Source: Diphasiastrum complanatum (Eukaryota > Streptophyta > Lycopodiopsida > Lycopodiales > Lycopodiaceae). Taken from it: a stretch of DNA of 58,000 nt. A program made the position numbers and the translations under genes. Positions within the stretch are counted from its first letter, which is position 1. Each line of letters opens with the position of its first letter. The notes beneath the pieces are model-generated. The model ran no database searches. It saw only the letters and a list, made by a program, of their open reading frames with translations, and was not told the origin of the DNA. The stretch covers positions 14,576,928-14,634,927 of the forward strand of contig CM055094.1 of NCBI GenBank assembly GCA_029204225.1, written 5' to 3'. Of this stretch, positions 31,615-42,264 are shown piece by piece.

Positions 31615-31862
31615 CTCTCTCTCAATGATAACATTACATTCTTCTATTCCTAGTAGAGTATGAAGCTTTTCAAATTTACATCTACCTAATGACTTGGTAA
31701 AAATATTTGCTACTTGATCTTCAGATTTACAGAAAACAAGATCAATGGCTCCATCAAGAATTTTCGCTCGAACAAAATGATAATGTATTTCGATGTGCTT
31801 GGTTCGAGCATGTAAAACTAGATTATTGGCAAGGTGAATGCACTGATCATTTTGAGTCGTTT
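31615..31862 (-). pseudogene. Copia RNase H C-terminus (element I)
   Basis: Minus-strand reading CIHLANNLVLHARTKHIEIH, YHFVRAKILDGAIDL, QVANIFTKSLGRCKFEKLH, LGIEECNVIIEREC and a stop at the LTR edge. This is the usual copia C-terminal end, open for about 75 codons with no shift. The rest of the element is missing. Confidence 0.85.
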
Positions 31863-32290
31863 CTGAGGAAGTTCGATGATGGCTAGTGTGACGGCGCTCA
31901 TACCTTCATGGTAACAACATTAAAACATTTAAAAAAAAAATTGTTTTTTTAACTAGATTTTGAGGGCTACATCGACCCCAAACCAGGAGCGTCGGCGCTC
32001 TTGGTTTTTAGAATCCGTTTTTTTTTTTTAGCAAGTTTCTGATCATTTTGAGTCTTTTTTGAGGAATTTCGATGATGGATAGTGCAACGGCGCCTCTGCC
32101 TTCGTAAAGCATTAAAAAAAAAAAGTTTTTGAAGCAGATAACAAAAACGAAAAAATATTCAAATTTTTTTTAAGCTCTTGTGCTCCCAGACGAGGAGCGC
32201 CGCAGTGCTCCTAGTTTGAGGGCATTGGAGCTTAAAAAAAAATTGTTTCTTTTTTTGTTCAAATCATGTTAGACATTTGTTTCCAAGCTC
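31863..32290. repeat. Hairpin-bearing repeat, two copies of about 200 bp
   Basis: gatcattttgagtc(g/t)tttctgaggaa(g/t)tt...cggcgc appears at about 31849-31900 and again at about 32040-32095, followed by long A and T runs. Short palindromes lie in each: gagcgtcggcgctc at about 31987 and gagcgccgcagtgctc at about 32195. Similar A/T runs with GC-centred palindromes recur at 45900-46060. Confidence 0.6.
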
Positions 32291-33430
32291 TTGCTATGAA
32301 GAAAAGCAATCAGTCCTTCAGCTTCCTTTGTATTTCATACATCCTTGGGTGAGCTGTTGATGCTACTTATCCTTTCTGCTACTACTGAGAGCACAATTAT
32401 TTTGTATAACCAAGGGTACTATAATGTTTCATTTCTTGATGCCCGAGAGCTGCATTGTATCATTTCTCATTTTCGACAATAGTTGCTAATGGTTGTCTAT
32501 TTAGTTCCTGGTCGATATGTCTTACATAGGTTGCATTTGATAACGTTCTATAGGATGGTGATTGACATGTTTTGTCCATACGGATCACTTGGGATATAAA
32601 AGCAAAATTATATTACTTGGAACTTTGTGAAGGATATGAAAGCTAAATTATATTACTTGGAACTTTGTGGATGATTACACTATGTGGATGAAAATACAAG
32701 ATATATTTGCATTGGTCCTGTGAACAAGCTCATGTTGTTTCAAAGATCAAAGAAAATGCTATTTGTTTTTTCATGACTTCTTCTACAACATACTATAAAT
32801 AAAAATTCAATAAGTGATTCTAATTTAAGGGTAACAATTGAAGACCACTCGCCAACCATTTGAAACTAGCGGATTAACAAGTTTTCTATTGATGTTATCT
32901 TGATTCAAGGGACTCTCTTTGAGTGAAAGAACGTTCAAAAAGTGACTTACATTTATGTCTTAGAAACAATAGAATTTAAAATGAATAGTTTGCTTGGTCC
33001 AATTTATGGGAGACCCAAAAAACATAATCAAACTCTCTACGAGGGACTACTAAATAGCTTGTATTGCATTTGTGGAAGGTCATTCTGATTGTGATCATTA
33101 TGAAAGAGGGTGTGGGTCTGCTTACAGTGTTTGAGGGCCACCTTTTTTTTTATATTCTAAGTGATTGTTTGTGGTTGAGCACAAGCGTTTTTTGGAGTCA
33201 TTGAGAGAAGAGAATAGTTGGAAATGCATGTTCTGTCAGATTTGTGTAGTGTGAAGAATTGAAAAAGATTATCTATGTTAGATATAGGGGTCTTATGTTT
33301 TTTACATCAAGCATCTAGGTGTAGGATGTTGATAGGAACAAGTTTGGCATAGATGGCAAATTATGCATTTCCACTTGTAATGCCACTATTGAGCGAAAAT
33401 AGAGTAAGAGGCTAAACTCGTGCCAATTAG
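32291..33430. other. Unassigned stretch, weak copia trace
   Basis: A 41-bp direct duplication (attatattacttggaactttgtg) lies at about 32606 and 32647. The second copy runs into NFVDDYTMWMKIQD (32650-32690), which could be the second Asp region of a copia integrase but is too short and damaged to call. Nothing else recognised to 33430. Confidence 0.35.
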
Positions 33431-33470
33431 AGTGTAGACAACTGTAATGCCTTTGTTTGATGAATTCTAA

Positions 33471-33612
33471 GAGGTCCAATAGGATTTAGAGGTGGAACCA
33501 TGTGTGGTCCAATAGGAATTTGAGGTGTGCTTGAATATAGTCCAATAGAATTAAGAGGTGCATGGATCAATGGTTCAATAGGATTAAGAGGTGACAAAGT
33601 GTGGTCCAATCA
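33471..33612 (+). repeat. Minisatellite, about 34-bp unit, five copies
   Basis: Units contain ggtccaatagga(t/a)tt(t/a)agaggtg, at 33472, 33506, 33540, 33574 and a partial at 33603. It lies within or next to the U3 of element E's LTR. Its minus strand reads repeated PLNPIGP, a by-product. Confidence 0.75.
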
Positions 33613-33619
33613 TAGTAAG

Positions 33620-33985
33620 CATAGTGGTAGCTCGTGGATCTACTAGTATCATTGTACTCCTCATTTTGGATCTAATTGATTTGGTGATTGTGTGGATTTT
33701 GAGTGTTATTGGATTTCTAGCTTTCTCTCTCTACCAGAGAGCTCATGATGGTTTTTTCTCTCTCTACCCAAGGAGATCACCTTGTTTTTACTTAGAATAA
33801 TCTCTTAATACTTCCCACACGTGTGAGTGAGAGTTGGAATTGATTGAATACATGTAGTAGTGTGTTTTCGCCATAGGATCTAAGATTGATCTTGAATCTC
33901 AATCTAGTCTTGATCTTGGTGCATCTACACATCTTAGGAGATCACAAGTACACTTTGTGGACAATCCACACGTGTGAAATCAACA
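33620..33985 (+). repeat. Element E 5' LTR, 3' part
   Basis: Ends in CA at 33985 just before a primer site. Holds CT-rich ctttctctctctacc near 33721 and 33756 and two CACACGTGTG palindromes (near 33819 and 33968). The LTR start lies to the left, probably before the minisatellite, but no boundary could be set. Confidence 0.7.
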
Positions 33986-33997
33986 TGGTATCAGAGC
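33986..33997 (+). other. Element E primer-binding site
   Basis: TGGTATCAGAGC, perfect initiator-tRNA-Met site at the LTR end. Confidence 0.9.
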
Positions 33998-34740
33998 CTA
34001 CCTAAGGTTACCATGCATTTTGATCCATCTAAGTGAAAACTTTTCATCAATCTTGAGCTAGAAATTGTCAAGGCCCATTTTCCTAGCTATCTTGTTCAAT
34101 TTTGGATCAAAAGAGATCAAAAGGACATTGATTGGGTCTGACCTGGTACTGTACAGAATCAGGTGCTCATACACGTGTGTGGAACATCCAATTTTAGTTT
34201 GGAAGTTCTCTCTCATGCTTGATCCATTTATCTTGCTTGATAGCTTGTTTTAAGGCTATTTTTGTCTAGTTTCTGATGCAATGAGTTTCATTCCATTTGG
34301 TTGAGCCAATCAGAAGTTATAAGCTTTTGAAGAGGGTTAGGTAGGGCACCTAGACCTGGCTGGACACATTTGGTTTGGTCAAGAAATTGTCTGGTTGATC
34401 CAAAATCACAGTTGTATGCTTACCAATCTCATCTATTTGTGATCTAGGCACTGTTTTGAGATCTTAGCCATTTTGTTTCATGCAATATCATTGTATTTGA
34501 GTCAAATTTGGTTTCTTAGTGTACTTCACACGTGCTAAGAGTGTTTGATCCTAACTTTGCATATACTCCATCATTTGATGTGAAATAGATCTTGTTTTAG
34601 AGAGATTTGTGTAGCTAGTGAGAATCAATTCACAAATAGTTGCAAGATCTTTCATAGGAGGAGATAGTACTCTATTGTTGGATCCTATTGAGAGTGTGTA
34701 GCAACATTTATTGTTCATCATTTGAGTTTTCTTCACTTCA
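33998..34740 (+). other. Element E leader
   Basis: A 743-base leader similar to that of element A. Contains acacgtgtgtgg near 34170 and cacacgtgc near 34528. No ORF of note. Confidence 0.6.
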
Positions 34741-35240
34741 AATGTCTTCAATGGGTTCATCCTTGTTGGAACCAAGTGAAAGATTGTCCACTTCAAACTA
34801 TTCAATTTGGAAAATGAGAATGGAGTCCATCTTGATCCTTCAAGACGTGATGGACATAGTTCTTGGCCTTGAAGAAGAACCACAAGTTCTTCAAGAGGTT
34901 CAAAAATACAAAAAGAGAGCTAAAGTGGCTCTCCACTACATTAAGATGAATGTCTCTAATGAGATATGGAGGGAGATAGGTACTTGTACAATAGCCAAAA
35001 AAGCCTGGGATTGTCTCAAGACTATCTATGAGGCTAAGAATACCTCTAGGCTTCTCACTCTTAGGAATCAAATCTTTCAAAGTAGCCAAAAGAGTGATGA
35101 GAGTGCATCTAGTTATGTTTTGAGAGTAAAAGATATTCATAGAGAACTTGCTTGTATTGGTGATTCCATCAATCAAAATGAGCTAGTTCAAGTCATTCTC
35201 AATGGCTTGAGAAGTGAATTTGATAACCTTGTCCAATTGG
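34741..35240 (+). pseudogene. Element E copia gag, C-terminally lost
   Basis: MSSMGSSLLEPSERLSTSNY... through RMESILILQDVMDIVLGLEE, KMNVSNEIWREIG, LLTLRNQIFQSSQKSDES and LVQVILNGLRSEFDNLVQ: a nearly full capsid domain of about 165 residues. At about 35240 the sequence jumps into the integrase C-terminus in a wrong frame, so the zinc knuckle, protease and integrase core are deleted. Confidence 0.9.
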
Positions 35241-36492
35241 ATGCTTATGCTTTGTCCATATTCCCTTGGAAACAAGGAATAAAGAAGATCCTAGTGCATG
35301 CAAAGGGATCATGGTTGGATACTCATCCACCAAGAAGGCCTATAGAGTCTCTATACTCTCTACTTCTTAAGTTATTGAAAGTTGAGATGTTGCCTTTCAT
35401 GAAGATCAACACTTATCTTTTGAAGAGGCCGAGATCAAGAAATCTATGGATGCATCACCAATTATTGATTTTGAAGACAATCATGATGTGATGGGGTCGA
35501 GATTTGAAGAAGACTCTCCTCGGATTTTCTCACCAAGAAGATCCATGAGAGATAGATCCGAGCCTAAGAGGCTCTCATATGTTGATAAAGGCAAACAAGT
35601 GGATCTTGATTCCACTGATTATGTTTTTTATGTCTCTCATGAAGAGCCAAAGAATGTACAAGAGGCACTCAATACCAAGGAGTGGTATGATGCCATGAAG
35701 CAAGAGTATGATGCACTGATCACCAACAATACTTGGGAGCTTGTGGATCCTCCATCCAACAAGCATGTGATTGGTTGCAAGTGGGTATTTCGGATCAAGT
35801 TCAATCATGATGACACCATCAACAAGCATAAAGCAAGATTATGTGCCAAAGGATTTGCTCAGATCCATGGTCTTGATTATGAGGAGACCTTTGCACCCAT
35901 TGCAAAGATGGTGACGATAAGAATTCTTATTTCTCTTGCTTGTTTCTTCAAGTGGAAGGTGTTCCAATTAGATGTATCCAATAATTTTCTAAATGGTTAT
36001 CTTGAGGAGGAGATCTATATGGAACAACCTCAAGGATTCATCAAGGATGAGTCCAAAGTGTGCTTGCTCTTCAAAAGTCTTTATGGACTCAAGCAAGCAC
36101 CAAGATCATGGTATTCAAGACTTAATTCTTTTCTTATCTCACTAGGATTTACTCTTAGTGACTATGATCCTTCCCTGTATCTAAAGTTTGTTGATAGCAA
36201 TATTGTCATTCTTCTAATTTATGTTGATGACATTATTCTTTGTGAAAGTTGTATCAAGCTAGTTGATGAAACTAAGCTAGCACTTGGATGTGAGTTTAAA
36301 ATGCAAGATCTAGGAGAGATACATTACATCCTAGGCCTCGAAATTGATTTTTATGAAAATCATGTCTTTATATGCCAATCTAGATATGCTCACTCTATGT
36401 TGAAAAAATTCCATATGGGAAATTCTAAGAGCATAGATACTCCAATGGAGCAAATTGTAAAAGATCCTAATAAAGGTGATGAAAGATCTTGA
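35241..36492 (+). pseudogene. Element E copia integrase tail and RT
   Basis: The first 200 bases are integrase C-terminal text out of frame with gag. The frame from 35446 to 36492 (348 codons) is intact RT: EEPKNVQEALNTKEWYDAMK, KHKARLCAKGFAQIHGLDYE, VFQLDVSNNFLNGYLEEEIY, LYGLKQAPRSWYSRL and the catalytic IYVDDIIL at 36220-36231. It stops at KDPNKGDERS because foreign sequence starts at about 36490; RNase H and the 3' LTR are lost. Very close to element D. Confidence 0.92.
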
Positions 36493-36954
36493 AAAAGCTC
36501 GCCAAAAATCATTCCCCAAAAATCCCAAAAACATGAATTTTTGAAAGTCTCGTTCTGACATTTATTGATTGAACGGAATTAACTTAAACAAGTGAAAGAC
36601 ATTGTTGAGATGAAATCAACTAGTAGTAAGGTCCAGTAGTTTCTCACTTTTAGTTGAAGATTTCGGATCTGTCGATTAATTTGAGCCAATTTTTAATTTC
36701 AAGTGATCAATAATGGCCGACGATAATGCAGGTCTAGAAGGAATGGTGCCCATGCCGACCTATTTACAAACACAATTTGAGGTTCGGCAAATGGAAGTGT
36801 TTTTAAATCAAGTAAAGACTTTGTCTTCGTCGAATCTGGGCTTTCAGCCAAAATCTTAATCAAAGGAGAAGAAAGAGAAGAAGCCAGAGGTGGTGGACAA
36901 CTGGTTAACCAAATGGACCAGTTATTTCAATCTACATACGATTTCGGTTGTAGT
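36493..36954 (+). other. Orphan segment with a short ORF
   Basis: It sits between the abrupt end of element E and copia scrap F and resembles neither. An ATG at 36713 starts MADDNAGLEGMVPMPTYLQT and runs 48 codons to a stop at 36857-36859; the frame is readable again afterwards (EKKPEVVDNWLTKWTSYFN). Upstream is a 220-base leader-like stretch. Not recognised; it could be the 5' end of a captured or viral-derived mRNA or of another transposon gag. Confidence 0.4.
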
Positions 36955-37263
36955 CCTACTGAAGCATTGAGAGTATTAACTCCTTATGAAGCTTGCTATG
37001 GGAAGAAGCCCAAGTCTCTCACTTTCGCATTTTTGGTTGTACGGCTTATGCTTTTATTTCGGATAAACTTCGTACAAAGCTTGAGGATAAAGGAGTTAAA
37101 TGCATTTTTGTTGGCTATAGTAGTGAAAGCAAAGGCTATAGGCTATTCAATTTGAGCACTAACAAGATTATTGTTAGTCGTGATGTGCATTTTGATGAAA
37201 AGAAGTTGTCCCAACTCATATCTTGAAGGGGGACAACCCACATATTGTGAATGTTGAAGTTTT
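36955..37263 (+). pseudogene. Copia integrase C-terminus scrap (F)
   Basis: LTPYEACYGKKPKS at about 36976, then one frame over SHFRIFGCTAYAFISDKLRT, KGVKCIFVGYSSESKGYRLF and KIIVSRDVHFDEKKL: the copia integrase C-terminal region. It breaks off at about 37226-37263, where the truncated LTR of element G begins. Confidence 0.8.
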
Positions 37264-37528
37264 TGATTGCTTGCAATTCTATGTGTAGAATGATCTATAT
37301 TTGTTATTTTTGGATCCACACGTGTGAAATACAGTAGCTTGCTGGTTTTGTATGGACAACAACAGTACATAATCATTTCATTCAAGTTTGATCAAGTTCT
37401 ATTAGTGTTTGCATCTCAAATTGTGTGTAGATGCTGATTTTTCTACGTTGGTGAAATTGGTAGTGTATTTCTCTTTCTAGCCAAAGATCATTCAAGTAGA
37501 TTGGATCTTAAGGATCTGAAATCTTTCA
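37264..37528 (+). repeat. Element G 5' LTR, 3' remnant
   Basis: Aligns with 42646-42910 from gattgcttgcaattct on. Contains CCACACGTGTG near 37317. The U3 part and TATA box present in the 3' copy are missing. Confidence 0.9.
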
Positions 37529-37530
37529 CA

Positions 37531-37542
37531 TGGTATTAGAGC
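37531..37542 (+). other. Element G primer-binding site
   Basis: TGGTATTAGAGC, one mismatch from the initiator-tRNA-Met site, two bases after the LTR end CTTTCA. Confidence 0.85.
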
Positions 37543-38130
37543 TTGTGTTTCAGGTTATGAAGGAGGAAATCAGATCTATCAATGGTTTGGTGAAGATATC
37601 AAGTCTAGAGCATGCTAGAGAGGATTCTACACCAAAATCGGATTTTTTGCTTTTGTAGATTGGATCTTTTGTAGATCAAAACACTAAATAGGTCAAGATA
37701 CTTGTTCAATTCTGTATTTTGAATTCACATGCTGGATTTGGCCGATTTTTGGATCATTGGTTCAGCCTAAGTGGTGGCTTATAGATTGCATATCAAATTT
37801 TCAGCATTTGCATGTAGATTTGGAATAGTCAATTTTTTGTGATTTTGTCAAAACCCTAATTTTGATTGGATCTCTAGATAGTGAGGTTGCTGGACTGCAT
37901 TTGAGTGTGTTTCAATCTTAGGAAGTGGCAAAAGTCATTAGATTGAGGATAGATCATAGGTTGATCAAGATTCCATGATTTTATGTGTTGATTTGCTTGG
38001 ATAAGTGCTAGAAGAGAATTTGTGAGATAGTTTCAAATCTTGGTGATTTCTTTTGAAAGCATTTGTTGTTGTTCAAAGGAGTGCTTTGTGCATTGAAATA
38101 GGTTGAAAGAGAAGATCAGGTCATTGCTAC
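37543..38130 (+). other. Element G leader
   Basis: 588 bases without a convincing ORF, upstream of the gag ATG at 38131. Confidence 0.6.
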
Positions 38131-38800
38131 ATGGCAACCTCAATTGGAGTCATGTTGGAAGCCAATGATAGGCTTACCTCAAGTAACTATTCATTATGGA
38201 AAGTGAGGATGGAGTCACTTCTTGAGATGAATGATGTTTTGGATATTGTTGTATGTTTGGAGGAGAGACCAAAAACACAACAAGATCAATTGAGGTATGA
38301 CAAGAGGGCCAAGAAGGCTCTACACATGATAAAGATGAATGTTACCAATGAACTTCTCAAGGAAGTTGGTAAGTGCACATCATCTTTGGAAGCTTGGAAT
38401 TCATTAAAGAAGCTTTATGAATCCAAGTCTACTTCTAGAGTGTTGACTCTAAGAAGGCAAATCTTTTCTTGTTTGCAAAAGAATGAAGAAAGTCCAAGTA
38501 CTTTTGTTTTGAGAATGAAAGCATTGAATGATGAGTTAGCTTGCATAGATGAAAGCATTAAGGAAGGAGAGCTTATTCAAGTGATTCTTAATGGCTTGTT
38601 GGATGCTCATGCTAACATTGTTCAAAGTATTGCTATTCAAAAGACTTTGCCAAGTTTGATGGATCTTCAAGAGATCTTGATCAATGAGGAATATAGGCTT
38701 CAAGCAAGAGGTGGATCTACACCGACACTTCAAGAGGATGCTATGCTCACAAAGGGCAAATTCAAGGGCAAAACCAAAAGCAAGTGGTCTAAAGGGCAAG
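38131..38800 (+). pseudogene. Element G copia gag
   Basis: An open frame of 237 codons: MATSIGVMLEANDRLTSSNY, then SLWKVRMESLLEMNDVLDIV, KMNVTNELLKEVGKCTSS, LTLRRQIFSCLQKNEESPS and LIQVILNGLLDAHANIVQ. It forms the capsid domain of the particle. Near 38800 it shifts to the next frame, which carries the zinc knuckle CFYCGIKGHFASEC (38851-38892). Confidence 0.9.
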
Positions 38801-38804
38801 ATCA

Positions 38805-39745
38805 ATGGATGCTTCTTCAAGTGGCAAAAATAAGGATAGATTAAAGCTCAAGTGCTTCTATTGTGGCATCAAAGGACACTTTGCAAGTGAGTGCTACAAG
38901 AAGAAGAGAGATCAAGGAGACAAGCAAGGTAATCTTACTCTTGATGAAGATGGTTTGGATGTGCAAGATGCAAATGATGATGTTTTTGTGATGTCTTCAT
39001 GTATGCTTGCTAATGATGGAGATCTAGATCTTTGGTGGATTGATAGTGGAGCAAGTTCACACATGACCTTTCACAAAGAGTACTTCACTTCTTTGTTGGC
39101 ATATGGAGATGACAAGAGGGTGATCTACATGGCCAATGATGGTGAGTGTGCAATCAAAGGGATTGGCACAGTTCCTATTTCTCTCTCTACAAATAGGAAT
39201 GTTCATTTGGAGGATGTCTTGTTTATTCCATCTATTACCAAGAATTTGCTCAGTGTGAGTCAAATGCTAAGTAAGGGCCTCAAGATGGAGTTTGATGGAG
39301 ATGCTTGTTTGATCAAAAAGAAGGATGTCTTGATTGGAAAAGTAAAAGGCAAGGGAAGTTGTTCAAACTTGATGCTTGTGTTATTGCTAACCAAGTTGGA
39401 TGTGTTGCAAGGGAGCAAATTTCTATTCAAGAGGTTTGGCACAAAAGGATGGGACACCTCAACTTCAAGTCATTGGAGGTAATGGCAAGGAAGAAGGTTG
39501 TGATTGGTCTTCCAAGTTTGTTAAGTAATGACAAGCATGTTTGTGAGTCTTGTGCTTTGTCTAAGTCACATAGACTACCTTATACTAGATCTATTTCTAG
39601 ATCTACAAAGCCTTTTCAACTTGTACATTCGGATATTCATGGATATATTACAATTAGCAATAGTGGAGCTAAGATGTATGTAGCATTCATTGATGATTTT
39701 AGTAGATTTTGTTGGATCTATCTACTAAAAGAGCAAGGATGAAGT
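38805..39745 (+). pseudogene. Element G zinc knuckle, protease and integrase start
   Basis: Frame 38805-39482: intact zinc knuckle, protease WWIDSGASSHMTFHKE near 39034-39080, and SITKNLLSVSQMLSKG. A shift near 39340 moves reading to 39305-39742: HHCC domain (EVWHKRMGHLNFKS, CESCALSKSH), first Asp in LVHSDIHGY and second in FIDDFSRFCWIY. Another shift near 39740 precedes the RGDNGGEY region. Confidence 0.88.
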
Positions 39746-40616
39746 GTATGATGTTTTTGTCAAGTTCAAGAATGCAAGGGAGAACCAATTTTCCACAAAG
39801 ATCAAGTGCTTTGAGAGGTGACAATGGTGGTGAGTACATATCTAACAAGTTCAAGGCCTTTTGTGATGAGCATGGGATCAAGAGGGAGTATACAACATCA
39901 AGGACCCCACAACAAAATGGAGTGGCTGAAAGGAAGAATAGGACTTTATGTGAAAGTGCTAAAGCTATGAGGTTACATGCTAATCTTGACAAACCATTTT
40001 GGGATCAAGCTTTGTTGTGTGCCAATTTCTTGTGCAATAGGTGGCCGAGTGCTATTTTGGATGGAAGGACACCTTTTGAGATGCTATTCAAGAGGAGGCT
40101 GAGTGTCAACTTTCTAAGAACCTTTGGATGCACATGCTATGTCAACATTACTCTTGATGATAGGACCAAGGAGGATCCATCTTCAAGAAGAGGTATTTTT
40201 GTTGGATATAGTGAGGTGAGTAAAGCCTACAAGGTTTACATTCCTTCTACTAACAAAGTGATTGTTGGTAGAGATGTCATTTTTTATGAGGAAAAAATTC
40301 CAAAGGTGTCTTCAAGCATGATTGATGGTAAAGTAGATGGATCTAACATTCTTGATGTTGATGAGAAGGATCCTACTTTGGATGGTGGTGATGATGGACC
40401 TTCATCAAGTCAAAAGCCAAGGAGAACATCAAGAGAAAGACAAGTACCTTCAAGGCTCACATATGATCAAAAGGGTAAGCAAGTAGTTTCTGGAAATTAT
40501 GTTGCTTTCCTAACCTCTTTGGATAAGCCTACAAGTGTAGATCAAGCAAGGAAAGAAGAGGAGTGGATCCAAGCAATGGATCTGGAGTATCGATCTCTTA
40601 TGAAGAGTGGAACATC
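39746..40616 (+). pseudogene. Element G integrase C-terminal half
   Basis: LRGDNGGEYISNKFKAF, TPQQNGVAERKNRTLCE (catalytic Glu present), FWDQALLCANFLCNRWPS, CYVNITLDDRT, GIFVGYSEVSKAYKVYIPS, VGRDVIF, then the RT entry region EEEWIQAMDLEYRSLMKSGT. At about 40616 the copia text stops, where relatives continue into TW(T/D)LVDLP, and foreign sequence starts in the same frame. Confidence 0.88.
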
Positions 40617-41682
40617 TTTTGGAGGATCTTCTTGTGTACATGGAGCTATGCAAGTGGATGGATGTTATCTTGCTGTAAAATCAAGTAATGGATCTGGAAA
40701 AAAAAATTTGTTCAATGACTTTGATGGTCAAGTTGAAGATCAAGAGGTTGATCTCAAAGCGCTTCAACTAGTCAAAAGGGAAGTTGGCAATTTGGAGCTA
40801 GTCAAGAGCATCAAAGGAGAGGTAATTGGCAAGGGTGTTATGGATCTATTTTTGCAGCATATTGAAGACTCAAGTGAGGTCAAAGGAGCAGCAAGGAAGT
40901 GTTGTTCAAGTTTACTTTACTTTTTCTATCTCATGTTTGAGCAATTTCATGTGGATGTGTGCAAATTGTCAAGATATGGTAAAACTAGCTACATTGGTGA
41001 GCATTGTTTTGATGTTGGATTTGTACTAGCATTCTTGGCTGATTTTGCTGATGGAAATGAAGCTATTGGAGGCTCATTATGTCACTCATCCATGGCTAAG
41101 TTCTCAAGTGTTGAGCTACTTGGTGCCAATACTTGGAGATTGTCAATTTTTGGTGAATTCATGGTCATTTTCTTGTGTCAAGTAGATCTTGAAGATGGAC
41201 TAGTGCAAACTACTTGGTTTATGGAGTCATGTGGTGCTGGATTTGCATCATTTATTACTCACCTACTCATGGATTTCCAAGGTTTGATGGTTTCTTGTGG
41301 CAAGATGAAGATGGAGGCTCATTCATGGAGTATCATGGTGGATACAAGGCAACAAAGGACAAAGGAGGAGGAGACATGCAAGTAAAAGTTGATCACTCAC
41401 ATTTATTGTTTGTTTGCTGTATTTTTCCAGAGAGTTCAGAGCTGGAAGCATGGTGGAATCATCTCACTTACATTCTATTTGATTCTTCATGTTCTAGTCA
41501 CATTTTTACATGTAAAATTGATGTAAGAAATAGTGAAGCATCCCAAGTGGACACTATTCTCTATATCAATTATGGTTGTTTCTATTTTGAGCATTACATG
41601 ATCATTGAAAGGAGATCTATTCCTAGGAATAAGATCATTCTTATGATGGATCAAGTTCTATTGGCAAAAACTATGCTAGGAG
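40617..41682 (+). other. Foreign insert replacing RT in element G
   Basis: About 1066 bases with no RT motif (no QLDV..FLNG, LYGLKQAP or YVDD). Its first 766 bases stay open in the upstream pol frame to the stop at 41383-41385, about 255 codons. Residues include LFNDFDGQVEDQEVDLKAL, KREVGNLELVKSIKGEVIG, LLYFFYLMFEQFHVDV, FDVGFVLAFLADFADG and QQRTKEEETCK. By chance about 13 stops would be expected. Copia text resumes at about 41683 (HWKLGKRVLRYIIG). I do not recognise the protein. It could be a captured host transcript or another element's ORF. Confidence 0.75.
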
Positions 41683-42250
41683 CATTGGAAGCTAGGAAAG
41701 CGAGTTTTGAGGTACATCATTGGAACTCAAGATTTTGGCATATTGTATGAGGGATCATCACCTAGTCTTTTTGGATTTTCAGATTCGGACTATGCTAGAG
41801 ATGTAATGGATAGGAAATCCATTAGTTCTTATTGTATTTTCATAGGTGATGGAGCTATATCATGGATGTCAAAGAAACAAGCCACTATCTCATTGTCATC
41901 TAGTGAGGCCGAGTACAAAGCTCTTACACATTGCACAAAGGAGATGGTATGGATCAAAAGGATGATCAAGGATCTTCACTTGCTGAATTTTTCAAAAAGC
42001 CCAATCATCTTTTGTGACAATCAATCAGCCCAAGGAATGGCATCCAATCCTATCTTTCATGCTAGGAGCAAGCATATTGAGATACAATTTCATTTTGTGA
42101 GGGAGTGAGTCATTGCAAAGGAGGTGGAGCTTCAACATGTGTCTTCAAGGGAATGTGTAGCTGATATCTTTACCAAATCATTGGGAAAAGACTTGTTCAT
42201 GAAGCATAGGACTTCACTTGGAGTATTATCAAAGTCTATGCTAAAACTAG
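41683..42250 (+). pseudogene. Element G RNase H
   Basis: RVLRYIIGTQDFGILYEGSS, FSDSDYARDVMDRKS, SKKQATISLSSSEAEYKALT, IFCDNQSAQGMASNPIFH, ARSKHIEIQFHFVRE, a stop at 42106-42108, then EVELQHVSSREC, ADIFTKSLGKDLFMKHRTSL. The catalytic DSD, E and D positions are present. Needed to remove the RNA strand during cDNA synthesis. One nonsense codon. Confidence 0.9.
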
Positions 42251-42252
42251 TT

Positions 42253-42264
42253 GAAGAGAGAGTG
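42253..42264 (+). other. Element G polypurine tract
   Basis: GAAGAGAGAGTG directly before the 3' LTR. Confidence 0.8.

Noticed and set aside
32640-32780. Copia integrase fragment NFVDDYTMWMKIQD
   Set aside because: Only about 14 residues resemble the second Asp region; surrounding text does not fit, so it was not listed as a gene.
33427-33609. Minus-strand ORF with PLNPIGP repeats
   Set aside because: Translation of the 34-bp minisatellite; no other support.
41214-41750. 178-codon ORF overlapping element G
   Set aside because: Reads the RNase H start in the wrong frame; only the upstream pol frame is consistent with the copia text on both sides.
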